Positions 10,081 through 24,832 are shown, counted from the stretch's first letter. The stretch is 64,000 bases of DNA from Agelaius tricolor (GCA_023055355.1 JALJCS010000001.1:67621381-67685380); one strand, 5' to 3'. Notes: generated by a model not told the origin, from the letters alone. Program-made: numbers and translations.

Positions 10081-13000
10081 CAGTAAAAGGAAGTACAAAG
10101 ACACATTGAAGAGAGAAGTTTGTGTTGGAGGTAGAAGTTAGCATCAAATGTTTTATGAATGCCTCTGTAAAGCCCAGTGATAGTGGAACCAGCCCAGAGA
10201 AAAGCTGGGATCTGTACCTGTATTGAAGAATTAGAAATTTGTATTGCCACCAGCACAGTGTGAAGCCAGGCCTACTGTTGCTACACTTTCATGAAGTAGC
10301 TATGTGTCTTCAATCCAAACATTGTACCATGACTGGAGAGCAGCAATGTGCTGCATTTACCATTGTTTTATTGCTGTGAGATAGGACAATGATTCTGCTC
10401 CTATGTCTAAAGGAAGACTATAAACTCAAATGAAGATAACATATTCAGATTAGTAACCTTACGTAGTCATGTTAATCTAAAAAAGATCACCAAAATTACA
10501 CAGGAAGCAGAAGCTCAGGAGGGAGCTTGAACCCTTGTGAATGCCTTCAAAACCTGACAGTTCCCACATGGCCTCAGACTGTGAACACCCCATCAATTTC
10601 ACACATACAACTGCCTTTCCTCTTCTAGAAATACAGCTTGAACAGAGTATCACACCTTTAAATGCTATTTAAATGTATTCATTGAAAACAAATTTTGCAA
10701 TATCTAATCAATGCCACAAATCTAACACTGAAATAAATTAGATCCCCTGTCAATAAGTGTCTGACACTTCTTAATTGATTTTGTAAATCTCTCTTGTGTC
10801 GAGTCTTTCTTTTCCACTGAGGAATACAGCAGGGGAAATACTGCTTGGTACAAGAATCACAGATGAAGGGCCCACTGTATGTTAGTTCATCAAGTGGCTT
10901 GGGGACATCAAGTTTAGCATTTCCAAATGCTTAAAAAAATGAAAGAAATCACATATAAAATGAGGCATAAATAAATATTTAAGTGTATCTCATTCAGCTT
11001 TGGATTGGCAAAGTGATGTAACACAAGAGAGGATGTGAATATGAACAAAAGCATGTGCCTAAAAACATTTCCCCATACCTTGCCGTTTTTTCTAATTTAC
11101 TGTACAGTCTTAAAGCCTGGCTTTCCTAATCAAAACATAAGATTTAATAAGAGCTGCAGCTGAACAGAACAAAATTACCACACTCTCTAATATTGCAAAC
11201 ATAATTAACTTTGAATTATGTGAATTAACCATGCCTGAAAAATTATCATTCAGCTCTGAAATTAAATTCTTTCATACCATTAGATTTGTTTGTTAAGCTC
11301 AAGTAGGCAAAAGCAGTATTTAATAAAGTAATAACAATGCTCTGCTGAGAGTGTTTTTGAGATATATATGGATTTATCCAAAATAAATCATGGAAGTGTT
11401 ATTATTAGTTCACTTGCAAATACTGTATAAAGCTGGATCTGCATAATAATATTATAGAAAAATTTCTTGTCACTTCAGGTTATTCTATGTCTATTAAACT
11501 TATTTTTCTGGTTATCTCTTTACTTTGATCTGGCCATACTGTTATTTAGCTGTGCATGCAATGCACAGTATAAATATGTTAAACACAACACAGCATCAAC
11601 TCCTGAAGTAGTTATAATCTGAAATAGTTGGGAAACTTTTTACTACTTCAGAGTTATTTCTAACAGTATGCTGGATGGAATTGCAGTCCCATAGGTTTTG
11701 GCTATATCATTTTTCACCCTCTACCTTCAAACTGACAGTTTGATGGTTATCATGTTCTTCCTTCTTCCTCACTAAATTAACATTCATGAGTGAGAATCTT
11801 TGCAGTGTTTTGGAAACTTGCATCTCAAAAGGATGGAACCAGGACAAACAACAGGGTAAGAATTCTAATATATCTCCTGAAGGATTCTGATAAGCTCTCT
11901 AGATTTATTTACTAAGCCAAACACCAATTTAACCTACCGAGATTCTTTCACAGTAAGGATTTCCATATTTTTTCAGTACTAATATTGTAGAAAGGTGTAG
12001 ATGAGCAGAAAAAGCTAACTGATGTCATTGCAAATGTAATATCTCTTCACTTTGAAGAGTTTCTGATATCAAACTCAAATTAGTAAATTTCCTATCTTGA
12101 GAGGCTTGTGAAAACCTTGTAGTAATCTGGCAGCAAATGCTTGCAAAACAATTTCTGACAGCTACCCTTCAAAACAAACAAAAAGCTAAACAAACAAACC
12201 CAAAATCCAAGAGAAAAAACCCAAAATAAGCCCATACATCTTACTTTTTATAAATCTCCAAATTCTTGGATTTTGTTGAATACAATGCTTGTGAGAGTCA
12301 CAATGATTACCTCTCTTACCCAAGAACTGTTGAATCCCACATCCCACATCTACTTCTTGTGTGATAGCCAGCTCTTTTTAGCCACTCATTTCTGACTCAT
12401 CTTACTGCATCCCATTTTGTAGTAAGGGGAGGCTCCCAGGTGAGAGTCTGTCTGGAGCCTAATTTTTCCTAGTTATGAGAGTGAGGATAAACCCTTTTTT
12501 GGATCTTTTCTGCACTAGCTGGCACTAAAGGGTAAAGACAGGGACAAGCACTGGATGTCTTCTTCATCAGGGATACATTCTGAAGGAAATGGAAAAGCAT
12601 TCTTTGCTCATTGACACTGCTTAGAAGCAAAGGAGGGAGTTAAGCCCTCCTGAGGCTGTGGACCCCACAAATTATCTCAGAGTGTACTTCCACGAGAACC
12701 TTTGTAATTAGTATCTGTTGAGTTGGGCAACACACAGGTAAAGTGCCCTCTGTTACAGTTTTGGCACCATTTGATGTGCTTTTCCAAGCATTATGTAGAA
12801 GGGTTGTTTTGATGGAGCAGTAATGAAAAGCTGTCTGTGCTGTTCATTTAAGGCTTTTGGCTCTGCAATTCCTTTTTTCAGGGTGCAGTAATGAGCAGGG
12901 AAATCCACTGTTAAGCTCAACAGTGAAAGATCTATGCTTTTTGCTACATGTTTTTACCTCCACCTAACCCTGTGAAAGTTTTTCAGATTTTCCTTTTAAT

Positions 13001-14955
13001 TCTTGTCTAGTAGATGATTGCTTCCTGAGGAAGTTGCCTTAATCAAGCAGGAGTCAAGAGAAAGAAAGAGGGGAGTAACTTTTGCCTATGATCATCCAAA
13101 AAAATCAAGTGTTCTTTTGAAAAAACTGACCAGCCAAAAACCCTTAAGAAGTTGTTTTTTGTTTGTTTTTTTTTTTTATATTGCTTGAAAACATAACGTC
13201 AGTTATTTAAATTCCATATGTGACTTGCTTAAAGATTCCAGAGACAAGGGAAGCAGGTATGTTGTCTTTTATGTTTCTTCATAGTCAATCTGGAAATAGA
13301 AACATTGAATTTTGAGATACATGACAGCAGAATGACCTATTCCATCCATGCAGTTTTCTGCTTCCAGCATTTAATTTGTTGGTTAAAGCAAGAAATATTC
13401 ACCAATTTTCTAAATGATGGAATATATCAGTCATAAATTATTGGAGTGCAGTATCATGGATGTACCTATTTCAGTCTGTTCAAATAGCAGAATTTCATAT
13501 AGGCAAACCAAAATATATGTCTGCTTATTTAGCAGATAATAATGTTGTCTTAAAAGTTTTATACTTATTGGTTCTTCCTGAAGTTAAGAAAAATCTATTT
13601 TCACAAGAACATTTAGGAAAAATAATATGCAACTTGCTACTGCTGGCTCTTCATTTAAAAATTACCTGCACTAACACTCCCACTCCCATCTGAATTAAAA
13701 GAATAATTTAATTTTTTTGCTAGAATAGCAGGTAGGGAAGTCTAATTTGTAGTGATCATCAGATAACACAGGAGGACACCAATTTCAGTGGACTAAGCTA
13801 GATGGTTCAAAACAGGTTTTGAGCATGAAAGCACAGAAGTGATTTGATTAAGTCTGTGTGTATGGAGACAATGAGAGATATGCTGGCAAAGACAGATAAC
13901 AATTCAGCTTGAAATAGATAAGTGGATTAAAGTTAATACTGATATAATCTTGTGCCTCAGGTAAGAAAAAGTTGAATGTCTTGTTGCAGGAAGACTCGTG
14001 CTGAAAGATCACAAAGGAGTATGTCAGAGCACAGTGGTCAATGGAGAAGTACTTCCAAATTTCTGTATATGACATTCCCTTACTTATTCAGAAGCTGTCT
14101 TTCTAAAATTTAATTACTAAACTATCTTAAATTGTAATGTAAATTCACATAATGATGTGATCACTGATGTAATATATCACTAATAGCTAGAGATATATTT
14201 CTAGGATGAATATAGAAATGTTGTGTGGAAGTTTCTTTCTGAGTAACATACGAATATCAATTTTCTTTTTTCCCCCTCTCATTTTATGTACTATAAAAAT
14301 TTTTCCTCCAGCTGGCTAAAGTCCACACTTTTGTAAAAGTCTTTATAAAGACTATAGAGTCCCCGAGCTTTTCTATTCAGAAAAAAAAGTTTCAAAATCC
14401 TTGCAAAACTTGTTTTGCCTAAAGCTACCTGCAGCCTTTATTAAATTTATTCTTTGGTACAGAACAGTCAAAAAATAGAATGCATACCTTGCCTTGCTTT
14501 TCTGATTTTTCTTTTTCTTTTCATAATGCTTATGCAAAGCTAAAATAGCATTGAGTGGGGAGATTCTTTTAGAAATTCCCTTTCCAATCTCAAGGACTTG
14601 TAAATTTGTCAGGCAGGTATCAAGCAAGTTAAATCTAATTAATTGTTCACAAAGGAGCATTTTTTGTCTTTGGATCTTTTTTTCTCTTCAGATTACATAT
14701 AAGGAAAAGGTCATGAGAAACTTTCATTTTCCTCAAACCTTTTTGTGGTAAAATCACCAGCAGTTCTTGGGTAGGACAGAAAACTCCTATAATTTCTTTT
14801 GAGTCTTTGGTCTAGAAGTCTGAAAGGCAGGGAGACAGGGTCTCCTGGCTCTGCAGAACAGTGGGTGCTTTCCTAGCACAAGATGTATTTCCAGTCTTCT
14901 GAAACAGAGACCTCAACTGGGGCAGTTCACAGGCAAGTCAGAGTTCATTATCACC
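10081..14955. other. Long unique AT-rich stretch, no gene supported
   Basis: It includes an A/C-rich simple tract at about 12168-12232 and a T-run near 13155-13178. At about 11160-11350 there is a stretch dense in homeodomain-like words (TAATTA, AATTAA, TTAAT). No exon-like segment was convincing. Confidence 0.5.
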
Positions 14956-15037
14956 CCTGTTTGGAGCCGGGAATGGACTGGGCTGCTTTCTCAGCTCCTT
15001 TCCAACCTAAATGATTATGATTCTGTGTCTATGATTC
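14956..15037 (+). mobile_element. CR1 LINE, 3' end fragment
   Basis: The phrase 'tttctcagctcctttccaac' followed by degenerate ATTCTATG-type units (atgattatgattctgtgtctatgatt) is the 3' terminus of avian CR1 in sense orientation. Only about 80 bases are recognisable, so it is a 5'-truncated or strongly decayed copy. Confidence 0.75.
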
Positions 15038-16459
15038 AGATGCTGTAGCTTAACAAAAATAGCTGTCTGCCAGCGAATTTCAGACCCATATTTAGAGACA
15101 GTATCTTATTTAGATGCCAAATTTCTAGAAATAATTCTGCCTACTATTTTATGAGTTGTAAGAGGCTATAAATGAAGTAAATGATAAGAAAACTCAAAAT
15201 GACAGATCCACTACTACACCTGTATTTCACCCAAAGCTCAAATGCATAATCCAGTACAGCTAATTTAGGTACTGTAATTATGTATATAGTGGACTTCTAG
15301 GAGATGGTGACTTACCTCTCACTTCTTTGAGACTGTAAAGAAACATCTACAGATAATAAGATCCCAAGTAGATGGAGCCAGTTAACTTGGGTCTTTTGTG
15401 TCCACTTTCTCAGAAGAGTTTCACAGTTAAAGAACTGTTCTAGGAAGCTGGAGCCTGAAGTTTTGTTTTTCCTGAGGAGAGGTCAGATTACTTTTTGAAA
15501 AGATTTTGCAGTAATCTGCTCAGTGCACCATAATGGTGCATCTTGAGTGAAAGCAATCTTGGGAGAAAATAATTATTCTTTTTCTTTCTTCTCAAACTAG
15601 GAACGACGAAATCAAACCCTTCTCTGACTCACCTATGTCCCAAACATAATTAAAAATCAAGTAAGAAATAAGGCATAACCACTGGAAAAAGCAGACAAAA
15701 AGGACAGGGGGAGGAGAGGAAGGGGGACAGAGGGTGTCAACTTCATTTGGGGAAGATTGTTAAAAATGGATGAAAACAATTTTTAAAAGCTAATTTTGAT
15801 AAAACTGGAGAACTATTACATATAATATATTGAAGACCAAACTTTTAAACCTACAAAAGCTGTAAAATATTTAGCAGGATCACAAAAAAATATTAGCTCA
15901 ATTATGATTAATTTTTAAATTTCTGATGAAAATATTCAGAATCAACATTGTCTTGCATAAGTGCTAGAGAATTTTCTTTTTCTCACTTAAGTGATTTGCC
16001 TGAAAACTTTCAGTCAGAGGTAAAGAAGATCTTGTAATTAATGACATGCAAGTCTTGCTAGGCACACATGAGTTCAACTTGCATCCCACTGATGAATGGC
16101 ATTTTTGGAATATTCTCCTAGTTATATTCAGAGCAAAGCAGTTGACAAAAATGCTCAGATCAGAGTGCATTGACACAAATAAAGCAGTAGCAAATTGGAG
16201 CTAATAGTCTATTAAACAGCAGCGAAATCCCAGCCAAGACAAATTTTGAGTATTCTGCTCTGAATAGAGCCTGTCACACATTTCTGGATTTTTGTTCAAT
16301 GATGGTTTATTTTTAAATGATCTTTCAAATAGTAGTGAGGTCTATATATGTCAGACCAAAAAACAGAACAAAACACCATGTGCATGTTAATGAACTATAA
16401 TTACATAATTATTATTATGCAAAACAGAAAAGCAGATGTCTTTTTTTTTTTCAATTTAG
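15038..16459. other. Unique AT-rich sequence, nothing recognised
   Basis: A purine-rich patch lies at about 15690-15740. A pure T run (16440-16451) forms the pyrimidine tract of the following candidate exon. Confidence 0.5.
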
Positions 16460-16590
16460 AAGAAGGCATTTCTGAAAACATCTAGGGCTAACCTTGTGCA
16501 AAATGGATAGAGGGCACCCCATATATCACTTCTGCATGTAGAGTATCAGTAAGGACTGCTCTGCAACAAGACATCAGGATTTTCCTTAAG
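16460..16590 (+). ncRNA. Candidate non-coding exon (lncRNA or UTR)
   Basis: A 131-base segment has a near-ideal 3' splice site (twelve T residues, then CAATTTAG ending at 16459). Its donor is strong: AAG before GTAAGA at 16591. All three plus-strand frames contain stops within the segment, so if it is spliced it belongs to a long non-coding RNA or an untranslated region. No neighbouring exon was identified. Confidence 0.28.
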
Positions 16591-19500
16591 GTAAGAAAAA
16601 TTCTTTGACTTCAGGAGGACTTACCTAGCCCCACCCAGCTATGAAGTCTCAAATACCAGAGTGTGGAGAGTAAGAGTTTAAAATTGACACAGGAAGTTCA
16701 CCATCAACAAACCAAAAATGCTGTTGAAGAAGCTCCAAAATTGCTGTTAAGCTTCCAAAAAACTGCAGTGGCATATACATTAACCCATTTCCTCCTGGAA
16801 GGAGCAAGAAAACACACTGAGGGAAAGAGCATAAGAACTGAGCATACACTGAATTTTATTGCTGACGTAAATTCCCACTTTCTCAAAATAAAGTGATTAG
16901 GAACTATTAGCTGAAGTTTTTTCTCTTCTGAAGAAGTTTCTTGTTTCTAAGAACTCCTCTAACTTTCCTTCAGTCATGTTGTAACTAGAGTACCACCTAA
17001 ACCTATATGTTTACATATCAATATGTCACTTCAAACAAGCTTTGGTGATAAAACAATCTATTTTTATTTCATGGAAACCCTTACTTTTTCCTTTCTTACC
17101 CTTTAAGTTCGTTAAAATGCCATTTTCAATATTGTTATCCCCAAATCAGCCCTTCAACACCACGCCCCTCTTCTGTTTGTGACATTCCCATTCCACCTCC
17201 TCCTAGTTCTCAAAACAGGACATTAGTCCTTCCTCCTCTCTTCCCTCCCTTGCATCAATTTGTGTGACTTACAGTCTGACCTAGGTCCCAGAATCACACT
17301 TAGTGATGGCTTAGTAGTGGTGGTGGCTGCAGCACACATCTTGCACCTGCAAACCTGTAGAGGATGGTGCACTTTGCACTGAGGATCTGCTGCACACTTT
17401 ATGCTAATTACTTAATTGTCATGGATTAACTGATACCACAAAGCTTCATTCTGAGTGGAATGAACAACACTTGTGACTACTTGCACCTCGTTAAGTTAAA
17501 GTCCATGCAGCGGTAGAAAGAAAGCAAGTTCAGCAGAGCTTATTTGCTTCTGGAAATCGAGGTTGCCAAGATTTCCTATTGTTCTGTTGCCAGTAGCTGT
17601 CTACACTGGCAAAACCATCATCACTTCTTGAGCTAGTTCACAGGGTGGAGAGCCACTGAGAATCATGTCTCAGCTTTTGTTCAACACAGCTCCTTACCTG
17701 CATTGGAGTTTGTGTTGTAGGTACAAATACGAAGGAATGTTTTCTTCATTAAAAAAATCAGTGTGTTTTACTCAGTTTTCAGAGTAAAATGATACAGTTT
17801 TCTTTTTCTTTTTTTTTAGTGTAGTCATTCAATTTCTGCATAACACCGCCCTGATGCTGATCTTAAGCTGTGTCTGTTGCTTTCACACTCTAATTGTTCC
17901 CTCACATTATTACCCTGTCCAGTTACTGTTTCTATCCATTTCATATTCCCCAAATACGTGCCCTTCCCCCCTCCTGTCCCCCAAACTGATGGGGTTGTTG
18001 GTTTGTTTTTTTGTTTTGTCTGGGTGTTTTCCTGAATTTAAATAAAAAAATTATCAGGGAATAGCTGACTCGGGAAATTAAGCTCTTGCAAAATTATTAG
18101 CAGCTTGATCTTGAATACTAAGTCTTAAGCAATCTTAAACAAAGAAAACCCTGCCTTTAGTTCATATTAACTCATGTCCCATTTCCCTTACCACCTACTG
18201 GTGAATTTAGAGGGTTGGAGTTTTTTTTCCTTAGATGTAGCTATGTCAGATTTGCAATACAAGTAAATAAATAACCCAGAACCACCCAAAATATCTCAGG
18301 GATGGTAGTGTAGCTGTTCCCATTAAAGTGAGACCCACATCACTGCTTTTCCAATTGTTTTACAGACCTGAGAGATTAAATTAAAAGAATCTACATTGTT
18401 CTGAGGCTGCCATTTCAATGTTCTCTCTCTATTTAATATATTGAAGTGTCCTAGTGAGTTTATTTGCAGATCATTTCAACTGTAAATAAGTAGAGATTTC
18501 CTAAGGGCCCTACTCACACAGTATTTAAAATGTGAAACACAGTACTTGTCTTATCAATATTGCACTGTCTTATCTAATAAAGAAAAAATCCAGTATCAAA
18601 CATTTTTCTCATTTTGTAACAATCTGGAGTATAGTACCCAATTACAAAACATGAAGATTCATTTTTCTTCCAAAAATATTTATAACTGAAGGGAGACCAT
18701 AAACTCACCCCAAAATGCCTAGGAAATGCACGTTTATCTCAAAAATAAGTATGTCAATAAAAACACTGGTTTGAAATTTGAATTATAGTAAGGTAACAAA
18801 GCAGGGACAGGAGGTTCCTCTTCTGTCACCTGAAACCAGAACTTATTTTCCTGGCTTTTAAGAACCATTATACCTTCAGAAATGTAACTAGAAGAGAGTG
18901 CTCAAGGGAGAGCTGTCTGTTCTTCAGCACTTCAGGATTACATTTTAGATGAAAAGGTTTGAGAATCACTTTGTAAGTGTGACAAGTTCTATGATACAAT
19001 TAGTTACATATTTAAATTCTCCTTTTGGAATAATTACGGCCCCTTGATTCTTTAATGCTTCAAACTTGCAACATAAGTTTATGTGGGAAAAAAAAACCCC
19101 AAAACTACATCTGTTAAATCTTTAAAATATGTACTTCATATGTGAGCAATATTTAGCTGGAATGATTCTTTTGACAAATTCTACTCCTTACTGCTTTTTA
19201 ATTTCTCATAAATATGTCTCCATGTGTCTGGAATGAAAAATTAAGTAAGTAAGAGGAAAATGGGCATCGTAGCTCACTTTTTAAAAATAATTTTTTATTT
19301 GTCAACAAGTAAATGTCAGACTCCAGATGACTGGGCTAATATTTATGCACATTTCACAATCACCTAGAAAGTTGTGATCTCAAAGTATTTCCTTGAGTTT
19401 TGAAATAAAGGTCAAGCCTAGATTAACATAATGATTCACTCATGCCAAAAATCTAAAAGGGTTCTTCATGTCTTGTTTATTTTTCTCCTGATTAACACAT

Positions 19501-19915
19501 AAAGCAAGTAATTTCTTTCTCAAGTTGTAGACTAAATTTAAAAAGTTAATTGGCCAGTTGTCTAAGTTATTAGTTGCATTTGAAGAAAAAACTCTACACC
19601 CTTAGTAAAGATACAGTCACAATTTAACTGTAAACCATATTTGGGGTTAATTTTTCACTTAAATGTCCTCTTACAGATGAGGTTGATTTTTGAACTAGAA
19701 GGGACCACTTCCTAACAAGAAATTACTGCACTCACTTACACACAGTCTGGACCCTTGAACATTTATTGTCAATTTGGATACTGTATGACACCTTGCTTAG
19801 CTTCCAGCTGCCACTCCAGGGATTCCTGGTTCTCACAGCAGACCTACATGACCTCTGCTGGTCTCCTGGGTCCTGGAGTGTCTGCAGTGGCTCTGTCTGT
19901 ATTTATACAATTTTA
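16591..19915. other. Unique AT-rich sequence, no gene supported
   Basis: Open frames at 16649-16896 and 17854-18045 lack supporting signals. A T-rich run lies near 17806-17817. Confidence 0.5.
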
Positions 19916-20040
19916 GAAAAGTAGAGTGGTTGTGGTTGGAAGGGATCTTGAAGATTATCTTGTTTCGGGGACACTTTTCACAAGACCAGGTTGCTCAAAC
20001 AGCCTCTGAATCAAGATTCTCAAGTGGGAGGGTATGAACC
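19916..20040 (-). mobile_element. CR1 LINE, 3' end fragment (antisense)
   Basis: The stretch 'gtggttggaagggatcttgaagattatct', then 'cacaagaccaggttgctcaaacagcc', is the reverse complement of the CR1 3' region. The terminal ATTCTATG tail is poorly preserved on its left side. The copy is diverged. Confidence 0.85.
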
Positions 20041-22360
20041 CACTGAAAGTTACCTCAGTGTTACAGAGAGTGTGTTCACACAGCTAATTAGCAACAGCCT
20101 TTGCCTTTCACCTCCCTTGCTTTAAACTCATTGGGTGAGAGATTATGGCAGATTCTCTATTATAGCTTCTGCTTTTTATGTTATCCCCAAACAGTGATTT
20201 CTACTATTATTGTATTATCTCTATGGAGATATTATCACAGATTCTTAAAAGGCATTTTGGACAATGATTAAATACTTCTAGTAATCTAAGTTTAAGTGAA
20301 GAGTATTGAACACACAATTGCAAATAATGCATCAGAGGTTTCTAAGATTGCCCTTAGTAGTTTTCATGGACACTATTAATGCTTCACAATTTTTGCTGAC
20401 TTGTTGAACTATTGTCGCTCAGTGAGGTAATATTTTGACTGTGTGATCTGCAATGTTTTTGAGGTATCTGCCCAAGCAATGAGATAGATAGATTTTATAT
20501 GACACACAAAATTTAGAGGATTTTTCTTATGTAAAACTTCTGCCTTCTAAGCTGTTCCAGCAGGAAATTCTTTTACTAACCTTCTCCGGTTTTTACTTTG
20601 ATTTGCTGTTGTTGTTTTTGGGGTGTTTTTTTCTTTTTCTTTTCCAGTCTTAGTTTTCTGTCTTACCAAGTTTCTAATCTGTGCCAGTATTTTAGTTTCT
20701 ATTCCATGACTAATTAATTTTTCATTCATCTCAATAACCATGAAATTTGGATCACATTCTGTTAAGCAGTGTTTAATTCTACAACAAGCTCAACTGACTT
20801 ATGTGAGATCAGCTGAAAAGCAAGTTTAATATTCAAAATAAGTAAGGAGAGCAAAATACATCTTAAATATATACCAGACACATGATCATGGTCATTTTAC
20901 TGTAGGGCAGCAGATTAACAGTTTCAAATTCAGAACTCCCAAATTTTCCATCACATCTATACAGTTTTATGGCTTTTTTGGAGAGGACAAATTGTGAGAG
21001 AAAAGTGGAAAATTTAATATTCAAATTGTGATTTCCCTCATTTGACAAGTCAATATGTAAAAATATAGTAAATAAATAAATAAAAAATGCCTATACACTG
21101 AAGAAAGTTTATACAGAAAAAAAGTGGTATAACTACCTATCTAATGACATATAAATCTAATTAGTCTTATCTATAAATTATTACACTCAATAAAATTGTT
21201 ACTAAACATTACTAATGAGCTTTTTGCTTACAGTGCTCAGTATACTGACAAGTAATGTAGTTCTTCAGTAAGAAAGCAGAGATTTAAAGGAAATGAAATT
21301 CCTAAAATTCTAGGTAAGCCTCAAATTTCTTCCTTTATGAAAAGGAAAAATTGCATTTGTGTCTGATGTACTACAAAAATAATACAATCACTTGCAACTA
21401 CTGGAGCAAAATACAGCACAGCAACAGTCAAAAAAGTGAATTGCTTTTCCTTCTGCAAATTAATTTCTTGCAAATACTGGTAAGGTTTAATTTCTCCACC
21501 ACTACTTCTTTTGTTAGGAAATAATGAACAGAAAATATGTAAAAGTCTGTTGTCTGATCTCTCTGCCACTGCTGCAAGTGTAAAAAGGAGCTGGGTCCAC
21601 AATTAAGTCCCACTTGTTGGCAGCTAACCGAAGTTAAGAAATCTATGGAGAGATGCCACAGCACATACGAAATGTGAATGTTACCTTCTTGAAATGCCAG
21701 TCTGTTTGGCAACTCTCATTTATATTCTTTTGTATTTTCCAGTCATGAGACATATTTCTATCTAAACAAAACTGTGTGAAATTAGACAAAAAATAACACA
21801 TTGCTAAATGACATTTTTAAAAGATCTTGGAGTTTTTTTCCGGAACTATATGAACAGCATTGATTGCCATGTCTATTAACTGAACAAATAACACCAGATT
21901 CAGATTGCTTGGACTTTACTTACATCCCAGTATGTATGCAGTTAATTTTACTCTCTGGGGAAATCCCTCATCTCTTTGATGCTCTGCATCCCTACAGTTG
22001 ATCTGGAGTGGATCCTGCAGTGAGCTGTTCTTAAGACCTTATCAGACTTTTCTTTAACAAAACTTATTTTCACTCCCAGAAGATACCACCAATGACCATG
22101 GATTTATATTTGAGTCAGCCAAATAGTAAACTTTAGGATGTGAAGATTTAAGCAGAATTTAGACTGTGTGAACTTGACTACTGCAGTGATCACAAATAGA
22201 AGACCCATTAAGGATAATAACATTAAGCAAAAATATGTTTTCTATAGTTTTCTAAACAAAACCTGTAAGATAGAGTATTGACTTATTCCACAAAAAATGA
22301 AGCCTATAGCATTTTTAAATTCCCCTCTATATTGTCAAGACTCAATTAAATATTTATACT
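20041..22360. other. Unique AT-rich sequence, nothing recognised
   Basis: Short (AAAT)n runs occur near 21066-21086. The open frames on the minus strand at 21321-21712 overlap each other and show no family resemblance. Confidence 0.5.
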
Positions 22361-22438
22361 TTTAAAATAAAAAATATATTTTATATATATATATTTATAA
22401 ATACAAATATAATTTATATTTATACTTATTTAAAAGTT
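22361..22438. repeat. AT-only tract able to form a hairpin
   Basis: Nearly all A and T, with (TA)n core. The flanking words CTTTTAAAATAA and TTATTTAAAAG are near-complementary, so a weak hairpin is possible. Confidence 0.6.
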
Positions 22439-24603
22439 CAGTCAAAGAAACAGAAACTGACAAAAAAAGAGAACAATAAAATAAACAAATGATTTTGCTG
22501 TTATCAACAGTCTGGTTAGAAATTGGAGCTAATTTTCAGGGGTAAAGTCATCCACAAGTCCAGGTGTCATCTTGAAAATGAGGAATGGAAATTTTTCCCT
22601 CGCTCTAGGGACACAGCAACGAATTCAACTTTAAAATGACATTTGTAGCCTAATAGATGCAAGGATACGCTCAATTTTCATCAGCACCTTTGCTTCCCAA
22701 AGTTGCCTCTGTCTTTCCATTTTTCTTGGGTATACCACATTATTGCCCAACTATATCTGACTAAAATGTGAAGAAAGAGAAAGCAATCTTTCCCAGTACT
22801 TCTAAAAGAAGGTGAGGCACATAAACATCAGGCTTATGTCCCTGCAAAGTGGATAGAGATCCCCCAGGCAGCTGTGATGACACTGGCACATGAATGCAAA
22901 TACATATTAGACATTGTAATCTACATGATGCTCATCACAGAACATGGATATTTGAGGGCAGAGCAAAAAGCCATTGACTATCTAACTCACTTTTCACAGA
23001 TTAAAGAAGCTTTTCCTGGTATTTTCTTCATTAAGAAGCTAACTTCTGTAAATGTCTAATGTATTTTGTAAAAAGCTTTTAGGGTTTATACAGTCCTAAA
23101 ATGACACACAACAACTTCCAACCTTCAGGGTGGAAATAAAAGTTTCTGGTTTTATTTATCTTCTATTCTTGATCCTATATATTTTTTGCTCTCAAAATTT
23201 AATTCAAATACTATGCAGCTTTTCAAATGTTTCATCTAAGAGTAATGGTGTAATTAATACAAAAATTTTCAGTGCCAACTCACTGATATCTGTGTACTCT
23301 CCTAACAATCAATAGAATTATTGATAGGAAATCTCTGGATTTTCATTTGTCTGAGGGAAGAGTAAAATCTGGGCTTTTTTTGTACCTTTTACAATAACTT
23401 CCACAATTCTTTACATAGTACATCCATTCTCTCTTCTCAAGCAGAAAAGCTTTCACCCAAGAAAATGTGAGTACTGAGCACAAAAATAGAAGGACTAAAG
23501 GTGTAAGCTACAGGAGGAGTCTTTCTTCCTTTGCCTTGAAGTCTGATGTTTCACCACTGCTCAGCTCCTGTCCCTTTTCTGGGGTACAGAAACAAGATTG
23601 ACAGCTACCACTAAAGGTCATTTTTCTGTATTCCATTTTTCCTCTTTTACAGAATGACATGTTTTTTTGTGATTATAACATTTTTCCAATTAGGTCCTAT
23701 AACTGCAGACTTAATAGAAGTCTGAGCCAATAAAAATTGGTGTATTAGTGTATGGCTAGTTTTCCAGGAAACTAAAGGTAAAAATTCTTGTGTTTGTACA
23801 ATGTAATTTAATGCCATGTCTTAAGTTTAACTTTTAAAAAATGAAATTAAGGTGCATTGTGATAAGTAACAGTGTTTGATGTGCCTCAAATAACTGGTTT
23901 TAACTGATGACTGTATCACAACCTGTAGCGCAACCTGAGCCTACTGAACCAAAGCATAATTTGTGATGAAGAATTTTGTCAAACACTCACATAAGATGTG
24001 TATGCACACAGTGGCATGGCTTACAAGTTTCATACAAATTTGAAATACTCAAAGATGTTGCAAAGAAGTAAATGCCAGGGAATTCTTCTGGGATTCTCTT
24101 CCATGGCATTAGAAGACAGGCAATCAAAACAGTCTGATTTACACATCACTTTTATGCAGAGCATATTTTCCTTCTATGGGGATTGACTTCACAATTCAAA
24201 TGTTATTGCCTTAATTGGAGGCTTTAAAAGACCAACACAACAAAAAGAGTAGTAAGAAAATGAATAAAAACTGAGAGGTACAAATTAGACATAAAATCCA
24301 CTAAGTCTCATACCAATATGTCACAGACACAAGGAAAAAAAAAGCATTCTCTTATTACACAAAATACAGAATAACCTTGCAGTATTCAATATAACAGACA
24401 CTACTGGGAATTGTTGGGTTTAAGGAGAATAAAACTTTATCAAAAAAAGGTATTATTTTCCACACTATGGTTAACTCAGGAAAATGGGACAATTAATGTT
24501 TATGGATCCACATTTTAATGGATAAAGTATGCATGAAACTGCCAGCTCAAAGCAGAAAATTATGTCTTGAAAGAGGTTACCTCCCAAAGGGAACTTTAGT
24601 CCA
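22439..24603. other. Unique AT-rich sequence, nothing recognised
   Basis: Open frames at 22874-23059, 23130-23315 and 23998-24186 are short and have no features that I can support. Confidence 0.5.
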
Positions 24604-24832
24604 GGGATATCTAAATGGAGGGGAGAAGTTGGATCCAGGCTCTGCCTGGTGGTGCCAAACAGGACAAGAGGCAGTGTGCACAAAGTGATACACAGGAAGC
24701 TCCATCTGATTTTGAGGAAGAATTTTACTGTGCAGTGACTGAGCACTGGAACAGGTTGCTCAGAGATGTTGTGGGGTCTCCTTTACTGAAGACCTTCAAG
24801 AACTTTCTGGATACAAAAAAAAAGTCAATACC
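24604..24832 (+). mobile_element. CR1 LINE fragment, sense
   Basis: The phrases 'gaggaagaattttactgtgcagtgactgagcactggaacaggttgctcagagatgttgtggggtctcc' and 'gaagaccttcaagaactttctggat' match the conserved CR1 3' region. The end with the ATTCTATG tail is not evident. Confidence 0.85.

Noticed and set aside
9828..10256. Lys/Asn-rich and Phe-rich frames around 9.9-10.2 kb
   Set aside because: Produced by the A/C-rich simple repeat and its 29-base A run.
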